Shown here one piece after another: positions 33,137-43,440 of a DNA stretch of 64,000 nt. The stretch spans positions 192,331,741-192,395,740 of the forward strand of contig CM041465.1 in the NCBI GenBank assembly GCA_023213395.1, in the 5' to 3' direction. Below the pieces are notes generated by a model that worked only from the letters and a program-made list of their open reading frames with translations, searched no databases and was not told the origin of the DNA. Made by a program: the position numbers and the translations under genes. Numbering within the stretch: the first letter of the stretch is position 1; every line of letters starts with the position of its first letter. The DNA comes from Cycas panzhihuaensis. Its lineage: Eukaryota; Cycadophyta.

Positions 33137-33435
33137 TGAAACGGGTTAATGTCACAAGGTCATTACATTAGTTGATTATTTCTAAAAAAGGGTCTTAAGT
33201 GAACTTTAAATTAGATCACTTAAGTGAAATGCACTTTCATGTGCATTATGTATAATTTCATTTCACCTAACTCTAATGCTCCCTCTCTCAATATAAAAAT
33301 AAAAGCTCAATGGAGGAGGCTCATTCTTACCTCTTCATTTTGTGAGAGCTTCTCACTTTCTCTCAAGTCTCTCTTGCTCCCATGTTTGCCTTTGTGTTTA
33401 GTGCATGGAGATGAAGGATAGATCCATTATTTTTA
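33137..33435 (+). repeat. Copia B 3' LTR
   Basis: 299 bp, same start as 25803 and equal length, ending tttta, followed by gttcc. The polypurine tract lies directly upstream. Confidence 0.95.
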
Positions 33436-33440
33436 GTTCC

Positions 33441-34782
33441 AAGAATGAAAAAGAACGTAATGTCTGTGTCCTAGCTAGAAAAAAAGAAACTGAGGACTTT
33501 ATTTGATAAAAATAGACATCGTTTTATTCTAAACATGAAAAGAATTGGTGTTGTAATTGCAAAAGGGATATAAAGCAATAATCTCTATAAGTTGCTTTCT
33601 ATGTCTATTATGCCTTAAGATGGATCTGTTATGTCTAAAACTAATGTAAGCTCTCTTGTTGTTTCCAATTATAATGATAATATTTAGCATTTGAAGTATG
33701 GGCATATCTCAAATGATAGGTTAAAATTATTAAGAAATTCTAACAGGGTTAATGGATTACCAAATATGTCCTTTAATTCTTTTTGTGCGTAAAAATTGTA
33801 TGATGGGAAAGCGGCACAAGACTTCATTCCAAAGAAGTACATGGCATACACAAAACAAATTGGAATTAGTTCACACAGATCTCTATGGGCCCATCACACC
33901 AAGTTCTTTAAATGGAACTCGATACTTTCTCACCTTTATTGATGATTTCTCTAGGAGAACTTACATATATTTTTTGTTTAGTAAATCAAACACTTTTGAT
34001 CGCTTTAAAGAATTTAAAGTAGAATCAAAAAATGAAAATAAAGTCAAATGCATTCACTCTAATGGTGGAGGTGAATACATGTCAAAAGAATTTCATCTCT
34101 TTTGCAAAACACATGAAATACATAGACAGGTAACTACACCTTACTCACCATAATCAAACAGTGTAGTAGAATAAATGAATAGGACTAGAAATGGCTCTTT
34201 GTCTAATTCAAGATAGGCACGTTACCAAAGCATATTGGATAGAAGTTGTTAACACCATAGTGTACCTGATAAACAGGAGTCCAACACAAACTTTAGATAA
34301 GGTCACACCCGAAGATGCTTGGACTAGACAAAAACCAGATGTAAGTAACCTCAGAGTTTTTGGTTGTAAGGTTTATGTTCATATTCTAAATAAAAAAATG
34401 AACTAAGCTTGATAAAGTATAGAATGCATAATGATAGGATATAAAGGCCTACAAATGTAAAGATCCTAAAACCAATAGGGTATATATTAGCAGAGACACA
34501 GTCTTTGATGAAAGTCTTGAAAGCAATCAAAAAACATGTCAGGAGATAAAAACAACATCGAAAACTTATGTTGTTGGCCTATATTAGCTTCTTCTGATGA
34601 AGATTCTAAAATCACTTAAGAAAACATTGAGTCTAACAGTGAGACTTTTGAAGTAAGATCTCTAGACAACAGTCAAGTTAGTCCCTCTATTGAACAAAGT
34701 ATTCCAGAAGAAGAAAGGCAAAAGATTGCATTTGAGGAACATGCTAGTAAAATATCTTCAAAGAAGATACCAAAATAGTATC
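33441..34782 (+). pseudogene. int: Copia A integrase and linker
   Basis: Resumes after copia B. The zinc-finger region is about 33690-33820 (HLKYGHISNDRL; the second Cys pair is partly lost). The catalytic core (33860-34400) has VHTDLYGPI, FIDDFSRRTYIYFL, HSNGGGEYMS (Asn-Gly in place of the usual Asp-Asn) and YLINRSPTQ, with the region around the final Glu disrupted by stops (34150-34180). From 34407 to 34782 lies the variable linker before RT, full of stops. Confidence 0.85.
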
Positions 34783-35171
34783 TCAAAATAGTTGAAGAAG
34801 CAAAAGGAAATGTTTTTCAGCACAAGACAAGATCTCAAAAACATCAAGCATTGACTTGTTCTGTGAACCTGATACATATGAAGAAGCAAGCCAACATTCC
34901 AGATGGAAAACAACACTAGATGCCGAAATAGCAACAACTGCAAAAAATAAAATCAGAGAGCTAGTTGAACCCCCTGCAAACAAACCCATTGTTAACTACA
35001 AATGGGTATACAAGGTAAAAGAAAAATCCAATGGAGAAATGAAAAAATATAAAGCAAGGTTAGTTGTCAAAGGATACACTCAAACCGTTGGTATAGATTA
35101 TGAAGAAACATTCTCACTAGTAGCTAAACTAAACACTATGAGAACTGTAACTGCTTTAGCTGCTCAACAAA
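34783..35171 (+). pseudogene. rt: Copia A RT, N-terminal part
   Basis: Open from 34856: EPDTYEEASQHSRWKTTLDAE, NYKWVYKVKEKSNGEMKKYK, ARLVVKGYTQTVGIDYEETF and ALAAQQ. It is cut after AAQQ by chromovirus G2 in a target acaaa (35167-35171); the gene continues at 38346. Confidence 0.9.
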
Positions 35172-35699
35172 TGTAGCAACCTAGTTCTACTTTTATAGCA
35201 GTTTTCCTCAAAAATATAGATAATAATCAGTCTTTCTTGAAGAAGTGAGCTTCCCTCTTCAAGGTCAGGAACCCTCCAAACTATAGCCCCTAAATGGGCA
35301 AACTAATTTTAGCCCCAGAACTGAAAATATATAGCCAAAGGAATGTTCGAATAATGGGTTGGGATGTGGCCCAAACTTCCTATTTATAGTGATCAAAATA
35401 CTAAGAATAGAAGTCGACCAAATTGGGTGATATTCTGCTCAAATAGAAGTCGACCAAATTTGGTAATATTCTGCTCAAATAGAAGTCGGCCAAACTGGGT
35501 GATATTCTTCTTAATACTGTTCAAATAGAAGTCGACCATAACTTCTCCAAAAACTAGCAGGCTAAAAATTTTAAACAGGCATAACTTTTGATACAGATGT
35601 CAGAATTAACTTTTGTCTGAACCATTGGAATCCTCGTTCAAAGACCTTTGATTTGAATGGTCACAAGGTGTAGTTTTGACCATATTTTGGAATGTTACA
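35172..35699 (-). repeat. G2 3' LTR
   Basis: 528 bp. Four copies of a roughly 37-bp motif (caaatagaagtcgaccaaa type) lie at 35400-35545; the other LTR has three, which accounts for the length difference. Confidence 0.93.
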
Positions 35700-35714
35700 A
35701 GTCCCTCCCCTACA

Positions 35715-36090
35715 TAAAATGCTTTGCCCTCAAAGCATTGGTAAAGGTCCATTTTTCTACATCCATTCTTCGGACTCCCACGTTGCATCTTCAAGCTCCA
35801 ATGTCTTCCATTTAATGAGGTATTCTTTTATTATCCTGGAATACAAATTCTTGTCCCTGGTCTTCAGTATTCTCTCAGGTTCTACTATCATCATTCCTTC
35901 TTCGTCTAGCATTGGCAAAATTGTTTGTGAAGCCTCCTTTTTGCCCAACTTTTTCTTTAAACAAGACACATGGAAGATATTGTGGATTTTTCTCTCTGAT
36001 GGCAATCTTAATTGATCTATTGTGTGTTCCAATTCCTTTTTCGGTGGCAGTCCTTGGGGTTCCTCAAAAACTCCCTGATGTTCTTCTAAG
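35715..36090 (-). pseudogene. G2 RT-start / integrase C-terminus fusion with chromodomain
   Basis: Reading minus, the pre-RT segment HQGVFEEPQGLPP (about 36060) and EHTIDQL run directly, in frame, into LPSERKIHNIFHVSCLKKKLGK, the conserved integrase C-terminal motif, and then a chromodomain YLIKWKTLELEDATWESEEW (ending about 35757). So an in-frame deletion removed RT, RNase H and the integrase core. The chromodomain would target integration to marked chromatin. The ORF 36032-35757 is uninterrupted. Confidence 0.85.
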
Positions 36091-36378
36091 ATTGCCTAAA
36101 TCTCTAGAGGAACATTTTTTATTTCTACTTTGCAACGTGACATTATGTACATTTGCGGATTCTTCTTTAGAATCTATTCCATTCTGTGAGATGATACGAG
36201 CTAAACTGGAGGTGTGGCTCGAGCTTGCAGTCGATATTTACGTCCTTTTTGTCAAAAACACATAAATCTTGTCATATAGTTGGTAACAATGTTCTCCAAC
36301 ATTTATAGCCATTGAATCCCCAAAACTGCATCTACTCCGCCAATGGGCATGGAAAACATACAAGTTATGACCTTGTAA

Positions 36379-36612
36379 TCATTGATCTTGAGAGTTGTGT
36401 CTTTGCAGTATCCTCCACACGGAATTGTTCTCCCATTTGCTATTGAATGTGTTGAGGGGTTTCACTTGTAATCCCAGTTTTTCTGTCAATGCCTTGTTTA
36501 TAAAATTGTGTGTACTCCCGCTATCTACCAAAATTGATACTGGTGTCCCCTTGATTTGTCCTTGGAATCTTAGGGTTTGCAGGGATACTTGTTGCCCTGT
36601 AATGGCCTGCAA
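36379..36612 (-). pseudogene. pr: G2 protease
   Basis: Retropepsin segment with intact ILVDSGSTHNFIN, preceded by QTLRFQGQIKGTPV and followed by KLGLQV. A frameshift near 36440 garbles the rest. The related G3 protease (51580-51299) has DSE in place of DSG. Confidence 0.88.
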
Positions 36613-36659
36613 TGATATTTAGACATTCCTTGTATCCACTACAAGCTTATCTTCCTCCC

Positions 36660-37835
36660 TTCCTACGCTCTAGTCTTGTTCTACTTCTTCCTGTGCTTCT
36701 TCTGGTATTTCTGCATCGTCGTTATTGATCATGACAACCTTCTTTGCCGGGCAGTGGTGTTCCTTATTCCATTTCCCTCCACACTTGAACGTCCATTTCC
36801 TTTTGTGCTCCTCTTTTGTTGTTCCTGAGCTTTGTGTTGTATTTCTTATAGCTAATGGGGGGTCTACTTTTGTTCCCGATTTGGCCCCATTAGGATTCTG
36901 GGTCTGATATGCTGGTGGCTCATATCTCCTTGTATATGTTGGTCTGCTAGCTCTGAGTTCTGCCTCCACATTCCTTGCTATTCGAATTGCTACTTGGAGT
37001 TGTGGTGGATCTGCGACTTTAATTTTAAATTTGATCTGGTTTTTCAATCCACTGATATAAGTCTCCAATAAACATTCCTATGGTATCTTTTCTGAGACCA
37101 TACATTGTAGCATTTGGAACTGTTCTGTGTACTCTTGGACTGTACCTTGTTGATGTAATCGTATTAACTGAGCGAAGTAATCTGTATTCCAAGAATTGTC
37201 ATATTGCTCTACTAATCCTGCTCTTAGATTCTCCCAGGTCTGTTACATTAGTAAGTTCATCTTTTGCCACCAGTAGTACAAGCTTGATGCCCTTCCATTT
37301 AAGCGTAAGGATGTTATTTCCATATTTTCCTTAGTAGTGGAGTTATAGACCCTAAAATAATTATCCATTTGTAAGACCCAATTAGTGATATTCCTGGATA
37401 CTTTTGAATCGAATTTTTCCAAAGATAATCTTGGCCCTTTCCATCCATTATCCATGTTAGGAGTTCTCCTTTCATAAACTCATCCATCGAATCTCTTAGT
37501 CTCATTTCCTTGATTTTCTTGATTGTTCCAGACATCCATCTGATCTATTCTTGATGCATTGTTGTTATCCATTTCTCCACTTGATGCATTTTTTGTTACT
37601 TGATCCGCTTTTGTTAGTAACTCCTGGATTAGGATTGTTAGAGCCTTTATGTTCTAGTTTAATTCTGATGTGCCTTCAATTTTTTCCTCTAAGGTTCTGG
37701 ATTATGCTGCCATCTTCTTGGGAATGAGGTTTTTCCCTAACCTCAATTCCATTTCTGCTTCCCTTGGGGGGGCGCCGGGGGGGGGGATTTCAACTTTTCT
37801 GAGCTTTTACCTCTGCCCTTTCCCTTCGAAACGAA
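36660..37835 (-). pseudogene. gag: G2 gag with zinc knuckle
   Basis: Gag reading leftward from about 37835: a Pro-rich N-terminus, FDSKVSRNITNWVLQMDNYF (37400), LNGRASSLYYWWQ, then YISGLKNQIKFKIKVADPP and VEAELRASRP (37000). The CCHC box at about 36800 has lost its first Cys (TFKC..W..EHHC). Several stops and one frame change are present. A run of Gs at 37765-37786 interrupts the N-terminus. Confidence 0.85.
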
Positions 37836-37849
37836 GCTCTGATACCACT

Positions 37850-38340
37850 TGTAGTGATCTAGTTCTACTTTTATAGCAGTTTTCCTCAAAAATACAGATA
37901 ATAATCAATCTTTCTTGAAGAAGTGAGATTCCCTCTTCGAGGCAAGGAACCCTCCAAACTATAGCCCCCAAATAGGTAGCTAATTGTAGCCCTAGAACCG
38001 AAAATATATAGCCCAAGGAATCTTTGAATGATAGGTTGGGGTGTAGCCTAAACTTCCTATTTATAATGATCAAAATACTAAAAATAGAAGTCGGCCGAGC
38101 TAGGTGATATTCTTCTCAAATAGAAGTCGGCCAAATTGAGTGATATTCTCCTTAAAACTGCTCAAATAGAAGTAAGCCAAAACTTCTCCAAAAACTGGTA
38201 GGCAAAAAACTGTAAACGGTCATAACGTTTGATATAGAAATCGAAATTAACTTTTGTCTGAACGGTTGGAATCCTTATTCAAAGACCTTTGATTTGAATG
38301 GTCACAAGGTATAGTTTTGACCATATTTTGGAATGTTACA
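37850..38340 (-). repeat. G2 5' LTR
   Basis: 491 bp, minus-strand tgtaacattcc...ctaca, homologous to 35172-35699 with one tandem motif fewer. The Met-tRNA primer site lies 2 bp inside. Confidence 0.93.
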
Positions 38341-38345
38341 ACAAA

Positions 38346-39310
38346 ACTAACAAAATTTTCAACTTGATGTGAAAAGTGCTTTCTTAAATGGAGATTTAAA
38401 AGAAGAACTATACATGTACCAACTAGAAAGCTATGCAGAACTAGGACAAGAAAATCTTGTATGTAAGTTAAAGAAAGCCTTGCATGGGTTAAAACAAGTT
38501 CCAAAAGCATGGTATGCAAAACTGGACAAATATCTTGTTCATAATAACTTCCACAAATGTGAATCTAATCCAAGTCTGTATGTGAAAATCAATAAGGGTC
38601 TAATATCTATAATAGTAGTGTATGTAGATGATATGCTCCTCACAAGAAGTGATACAGATTCAATTACATCTATAAAAAGCCATTTAAAAAAAGTCTTTGA
38701 AATGATTGATCTCAGAATGTTACATTATTATCTCAGAATTGAAGTAACTCAACTGAAAGATTTTGTTATCTTATCTCAGTCCAAATATATTAGAAATATG
38801 TTGAAAAGATTCAACATGGAAAATGGTAACAGTTATGCCACACCTCTAGAAATAGGTTGTGTGTTAAATCATGATACAAATGGCCAGGCAATGAATGCAA
38901 CCACATACAAACAATTAGTTAGAAGTCTGATATATCTCACTGCTATAAGACCTGAAATCTCTTATTCAATTGTAGTAATTTTCAGATATATGCAAGAACC
39001 TAAGACACCACATTGGAATGTAGCAAACAGAATACTCAGATATTTAAAAGGAACAATAAATTTGAGATTGAATTATGTAAGGTTTGGTACTATGCAGTTA
39101 ACAGGTTACAGTGATTCAGATTGGACACAAGATAGAATAGATAGAAAATCTACAATAGGACACTATTTTCCTTGGGTTCAGTAGTAATATCTTGGAGCAA
39201 CAAAAAGTAGACTATAGTTGCCTTATCTTCCATAGAATCCGAATACAAATCAATACTAAGTGCAACTTGTGAAACTTTTTGGATTAGACAGTTACTAAAA
39301 GACCTGGGTC
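38346..39310 (+). pseudogene. rt-rh: Copia A RT (palm to thumb) and RNase H start
   Basis: Continues RT: QLDVKSAFLNGDLKEELYM, KKALHGLKQVPKAWYAKLD, VVYVDDMLLTRSDTD (YVDD intact), KRFNMENGNSYATPLE and YLTAIRPEISYSIVVIFRYM, into RNase H LTGYSDSDWTQD. It is open for 271 codons (38369-39184). A frameshift at about 39180 breaks SWSNKKQ-type sequence, and at about 39310 the sequence switches to copia gag (see copia C). The 3' LTR is lost. Confidence 0.92.
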
Positions 39311-39773
39311 AAATGATATGAAGAGGAGACATAAATCAAAGAAGCATTTATCTCCAAGTTAAGAATTGATGAAAGAGGATGCCCTAGAACCATTTCCAAA
39401 GGTCGATCAAATTCCAAAAAGCAGAGGCAGATTTCCCAGAGGAAGGTCACCAAACACACGTACAAGCTATCAGTGTGGAAGATATGGACATTTGGCAAAC
39501 AACTGCAGGTCAACAAATTCACGAACCTATTATTATTGTGGGAGGACCAAACATTATGCAAATAATTGTCCCCAAAGTCAATCAAATATTTACAAAGGCA
39601 AATGGGATGAAGGTAATTATAGTAACACAAAAGATGAAGATGATGAAGAAACTACATTCATTGTTGCTTTAGCATCTCATGTTCAAGGAAACAAAGATTG
39701 GTTCATAAACTCCGATGCATCAAACCACATGACAGGGAAAAAAGAGTGGTTTGAAGATCTGCATCCATATTGA
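39311..39773 (+). pseudogene. gag-pr: Copia C gag tail, zinc knuckles and protease start
   Basis: Begins mid-gag with EETKIKEAFISKL-type sequence, homologous to 25190-25230 of copia A, so the 5' LTR, leader and most of gag are absent. Two knuckles (39460-39565) have each lost the first Cys (SYQC..YGHLANNC; YYYC..KHYANNC). Acidic DEDDEETTFIVAL leads into protease DWFINSDASNHMTG, where DSGAS has become SDAS. TGA ends the frame at 39771. Confidence 0.87.
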
Positions 39774-40830
39774 CTCAATAAATCAATAGAGCTCAGTGAT
39801 AGTTTCCCTCTGTGTATCAAAAGAAAGGGACTATCACTATCAAAATTAATAATGAAATCAAAAAGATCGGAAATGCATTGCTTGTACCTGGCCTAAAAAA
39901 AATCTTCTTTCTGTGTCTCAGTTGAGGAAGAAGAAACTTCGTATTATATTTGATATAAATGGGACATGTTCCATTTGTGATATGAAACAAAACGGAATTG
40001 TAATCACTGAAGGAATAGAGACTAATAATCTATATAAATTAGTCTCTACAACTATTCAGCCTCCCGTAAAATTTTTGGAGGTTCAAAGCCTAAATAATGA
40101 GATTTGGCATTTAAGATATGGTCATATTGTAAATGATAGATTGGAGCTATTAAAGAAATTGAATATGTTGAAAGTCCTATCTAGAATCTCATTTAACTCA
40201 TCTATTTTAGAAAGTTGTATGTTGGAGAAACATCATAGGTCACAATTTCAAGAAAACGCATGGAGATCATAAGAAAAATTGGAGTTGATCCAACAATATT
40301 TGTGGACCAATTACTCTGAATTCTATCAATGGGAGCAAGAACTTTCTCATTTTTATGGACGATTATACAAGGAAAACATGGGTCTATTTCATTTTTAGCA
40401 AATCAAAAGCATTAGATGCTTTTAAAGAATTCAAAGCTAAAGTAGAGCTAGCAAGTTGTTGTAAAATCAAAACTCTCATAACAGATGGTGGAGGGGAGTA
40501 TGTTTCAAATGAATTCTTCTGCTTATGCAAATTGCATGGCATCCATAGACAACTCACTACTCCTTACGCCCCACAATCAGATGGGGTAGAAGAAAGAATG
40601 AACAAAACCATCACTAAAATGGCCAAATGTATGATGAAAGGAAAAAATGCACCTAATACATACTGGGCTGAAGCAGTAAATACAATAGTTTCTATCATAA
40701 ATAGAAGCCCTACTCAAGTTCTAAAAAATATCACTCCAAAAGAGAAATGGACATATAGAAAACTTGTTATAGGTCATCTTAGGGTTTTTGGAAGTACAAC
40801 TTATATACATGTTCTCACTTAAAAGAGAAC
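39774..40830 (+). pseudogene. int: Copia C protease end and integrase
   Basis: Protease C-terminus to 39910, then QLRKKKLRIIFDINGTC. Zinc finger at 40100-40260 (HLRYGHIVNDRL, SCMLEKHHRSQF). The catalytic core (40340-40822) has MDDYTRKTWVYFIFSKS, TLITDGGGEYVSNEF, DGVEERMNKTI, YWAEAVNTIVSIINRSPTQ and FGSTTYIHV. Its Asp and Glu residues are kept; the first Asp region (40270-40350) is frameshifted. Confidence 0.88.
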
Positions 40831-41633
40831 CAAACTAGATGACAAAAGCATCAAGTGCATTTTTGCAGGGTACAACAACAATTCCAAGGCATACAGATGC
40901 ATAGAATCAAAATAATAAAATTTATGTCAATAGAAACGTTAACTTTTGAAAAAAATCTCTCCCAAAGAAGTCCATCCGACCAAGACTTCCTAAGAGTTAA
41001 TAATTTACGAAGAAATCTCTCAAAATGAGAATCAAGGAGAAGATACCTCAAAAAAATCCTCCACTGATAGTACTCAAGGAAGTAGAAAACAAGGAGAGAA
41101 TATCATATATAATAGTGAACAGGAAGGAAGCATCTCAGGAGAATCTAACTCTCATGTAGATAGTGCTACTTCTCATGAAGATAGTGATCAAAGCATTGCG
41201 AGGGAACAAACAAAGAAACTTCCAAAATGGTACCTAAAAAACATGGAAAAATCAAAAGGAGAAGTTTTTGAACTAAAAACAAGATTTCAAAGGCATCAAG
41301 CCTTAATCTGTTCAATCAAACCTCAAAGTTATAATGAAGCTTGTCATAATCCAAAATGGAAAAAAACCACAGATGCTTAAATGATGGCCATAAAAAAGAA
41401 TAGAACATGGTAGCTCGTTGAACCACCAAAAGACAAACCAATAGTAGGATGCAAATGGGTAACAAAATCAAGGAAAAATCAAATGGCAGTGTTGAAAAAT
41501 TCAAAACAAGATTAGTAGCAAAAGGGTATACTCAAACAACAAGAATCAACTATGAGGAAACCTTTTTCCCTATCGCTAAAATGATAACAGTTAGAACAAT
41601 TATTGCAATAACAACTCACTTCGAATGGGAAAT
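40831..41633 (+). pseudogene. rt: Copia C linker and RT start
   Basis: Linker rich in Ser, Gln and Asn, with stops, then RT N-terminus: KPQSYNEACHNPKWKKTTDA, KPIVGCKWVTKSRKNQMAV garbled by a frameshift, KARLVAKGYTQTTRINYEETFFPIAKM, and HFEWEI, where copia D is inserted. About 60 bp of RT (the QLDVKTAFLNG segment) is missing between here and the continuation at 46913. Confidence 0.82.
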
Positions 41634-41834
41634 AATAAAAGATCTCAAGTTGATATGTACATTAATGAGGGTGAACCCTCTATAAATATTATATAATCAG
41701 TACGAAACTTAGGTAGGATCTAATACATGTCTGCCACTTATCACCAGATGAGAAAAGAGGGGAATGATACATGACCCTCAACATTACATAATGAAAGAGT
41801 ATCATAAGTCCTAAATAAATCATTACCTTTAACA
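41634..41834 (-). repeat. Copia D 3' LTR
   Basis: 201 bp, minus start tgttaaaggtaatg. Over 166 bp it matches 46747-46912. The outer end (minus ...tcttttatt) has lost the CA. Confidence 0.9.
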
Positions 41835-41844
41835 CCCTCTCTTA

Positions 41845-43440
41845 ATGTTTTATCTACTTAATTCCTAGTCTATCTTTGAAAAATTGGAACTTGTCTTTAC
41901 TTAATGGTTTTGTAAAAATATCAGCAGTTTGATCTTCAGAAGGAAAATATAGTAGTTCAATTTCCTTGTTTTGAACATTTTCTTTTATAAAGTGATGGTG
42001 GACTTCTATATGCTTTGTTCTTGCATGAAATATTGGATTTCTGGTCATCTTGATCGTGCTTTGATTGTCACAGAACAACAAAGTAAGCATCTTCTATTCT
42101 TGACCCATGCCTTTTAACAGTTATCTGATCCAGATTGCTTCACATGTTGCACTCACTACTAACTTGTATTCTACTTCTGTAGATGATAAGGCTATTGTGT
42201 GTTGTTTTTTGTTGTTCCAGGATATTACTACTAATCCTAAGTAAAAGCAATAGCCTGATGTGGATTTTATGTCTGCTCAGTTTCCTGCCCAATCATAATC
42301 ACTAAAACCTGTCAACTGCATGTCACTGCTTTTTGTATAATTCAAGCCTAGATTTATTGTTCCTTTCAGATATCTGAGGATTCTTTTTGCAATGTTCCAA
42401 TATGACATTTTTGGTTCCTACATAAATTTGGAAATTACCCCAATTGAATAGGAAATGTCTGATTTGGTAGCAATGAGATAAATCAAACTTTCAACTAGTT
42501 GTCTATATGTCATTGCATTAACAATTTGTCCTTTTGTATCTAGATTCAAACTACAACATGTTTCTATAGGTGTAACAGAGTTGTTGCAATTTTCCATGTT
42601 GAATATCTTTAACATATTTTTGGTGTACTTTGAGTGGAATAATACAATAGAGTCTTTTAATTGTGTTACTCAAGTCCAAGGTAGTAGTGTAGCATTCCAA
42701 GATCAATCATTTCAAAGGCTTTTTCTAACCGGTTTTTTATGAAAGTAATTGAGTCTACATCGCTTCTTGTGAATAGCATATCATCTATATATACAACTAT
42801 AATTGAAATTAAACCTTTGTTAAATTTCACATACAAGCTTGGATCAGACTCACATCTGTGGAAGTTGTTCTAGATGAGGTATTTGTCTAGTTTCGCATAC
42901 CAAACTCTTAGAGCTTGTTTAAATCCAAACAGAGCTTTCTTCAACTTGCCAACCAACTTTTCTTGTCTAGATTTGATGTAACCTTTAGGTTGATGCATGT
43001 AAACCTCTTCTTGAAGGTCTCCATTTAAAAAGGCACTTTTTACATCAAGCTGGTAAATTTTCCATCCTTGCTAAGCAACTAATGCGACTACTGTTCTCAC
43101 AGTGTTCAACTTTGCCACTGGTGAGAATGTCTCTTCGTAATCTATTTCTGTTGTGTGTGTATAACCTTTTGCAACAAGTCTTGCTTTATACTTTTCAATT
43201 TCTTCAGTTGATTTTTCTTTTACTTTGTATACCCATTTGCAATTTACAATGGGTTTGTCTTCTAGGGGTTCAACTAGTTCACAGTTTTCATTTTTTGTAA
43301 TTGTTGTTATTTCAATGTCCATTGTCGTTCTCCACACCGAATACTGATTTGCTTCTTCATATGTGTTGGGATTAATGGAACATATCAGTGCTTGAGGCCT
43401 TTGAGACCTCATTCTATGTTCAAACACCTCTCATTTTATT
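41845..43440 (-). pseudogene. rt-rh: Copia D RT and RNase H
   Basis: Reading leftward: YEEANQYSVWRTTMDIE, CKWVYKVKEKSTEEIEKYK, ARLVAKGYTHTTEIDYEETFSPVAKLNTVRTVVALVA (43427-43071, open), then a frameshifted palm (42760-43060), KNMLKIFNMENCNNSVTP and SLIYLIATKSDISYSIG (42615-42418), and RNase H with GFSDYDWAGN, ALSSTEVEYKLV and the C-terminal FCDNQSTIKMTRNPIFHARTKHIEVHHHFI (42090-41854). It is the most complete RNase H C-terminus in the family here. Confidence 0.9.

Larger units (their letters stand above)
25798..33440 (+). mobile_element. Copia B, complete LTR retrotransposon
   Basis: Element 25803-33435 (7.6 kb) with two 299-bp LTRs and a perfect target duplication gttcc (25798-25802, 33436-33440). 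The 5' LTR ends ca, the 3' LTR ta. Primer site tggtatcagagc is at 26104-26115 and a purine tract aaaggggaga at 33126-33135 precedes the 3' LTR. The LTRs differ at roughly one in twenty sites by eye, so it is the youngest element visible. Gene order is copia (gag-PR-INT-RT-RH). Its family differs from A, C and D. Confidence 0.96.
35167..38345 (-). mobile_element. G2: internally deleted chromovirus
   Basis: Minus-strand Ty3/gypsy element 35172-38340 (3.17 kb) with a perfect target duplication acaaa on each side. LTRs are 35172-35699 (528 bp, 3') and 37850-38340 (491 bp, 5'). Primer site (minus tggtatcagagc) is at 37836-37847 and a purine tract (minus tgtaggggagggact) at 35700-35714. It retains gag, protease, the start of the RT region and the integrase C-terminus with a chromodomain; RT, RNase H and most of integrase are missing. 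It cannot move on its own. Confidence 0.94.
23701..39310 (+). mobile_element. Copia A, split by copia B and chromovirus G2
   Basis: Ty1/copia element in order gag, PR, INT, RT, RH, in four blocks: 23701-25802, 33436-35171, 38341-39310 and the inserts between them. The 5' LTR is present; the 3' LTR is not found, and the element ends abruptly in RNase H at about 39310, directly joined to gag sequence of another copia copy. Insertion of B duplicated gttcc and insertion of G2 duplicated acaaa, so removing both restores a continuous pol. Confidence 0.88.

Noticed and set aside
35692-36265. Plus-strand ORFs across G2
   Set aside because: Antisense of the chromodomain and pre-RT region on the minus strand.
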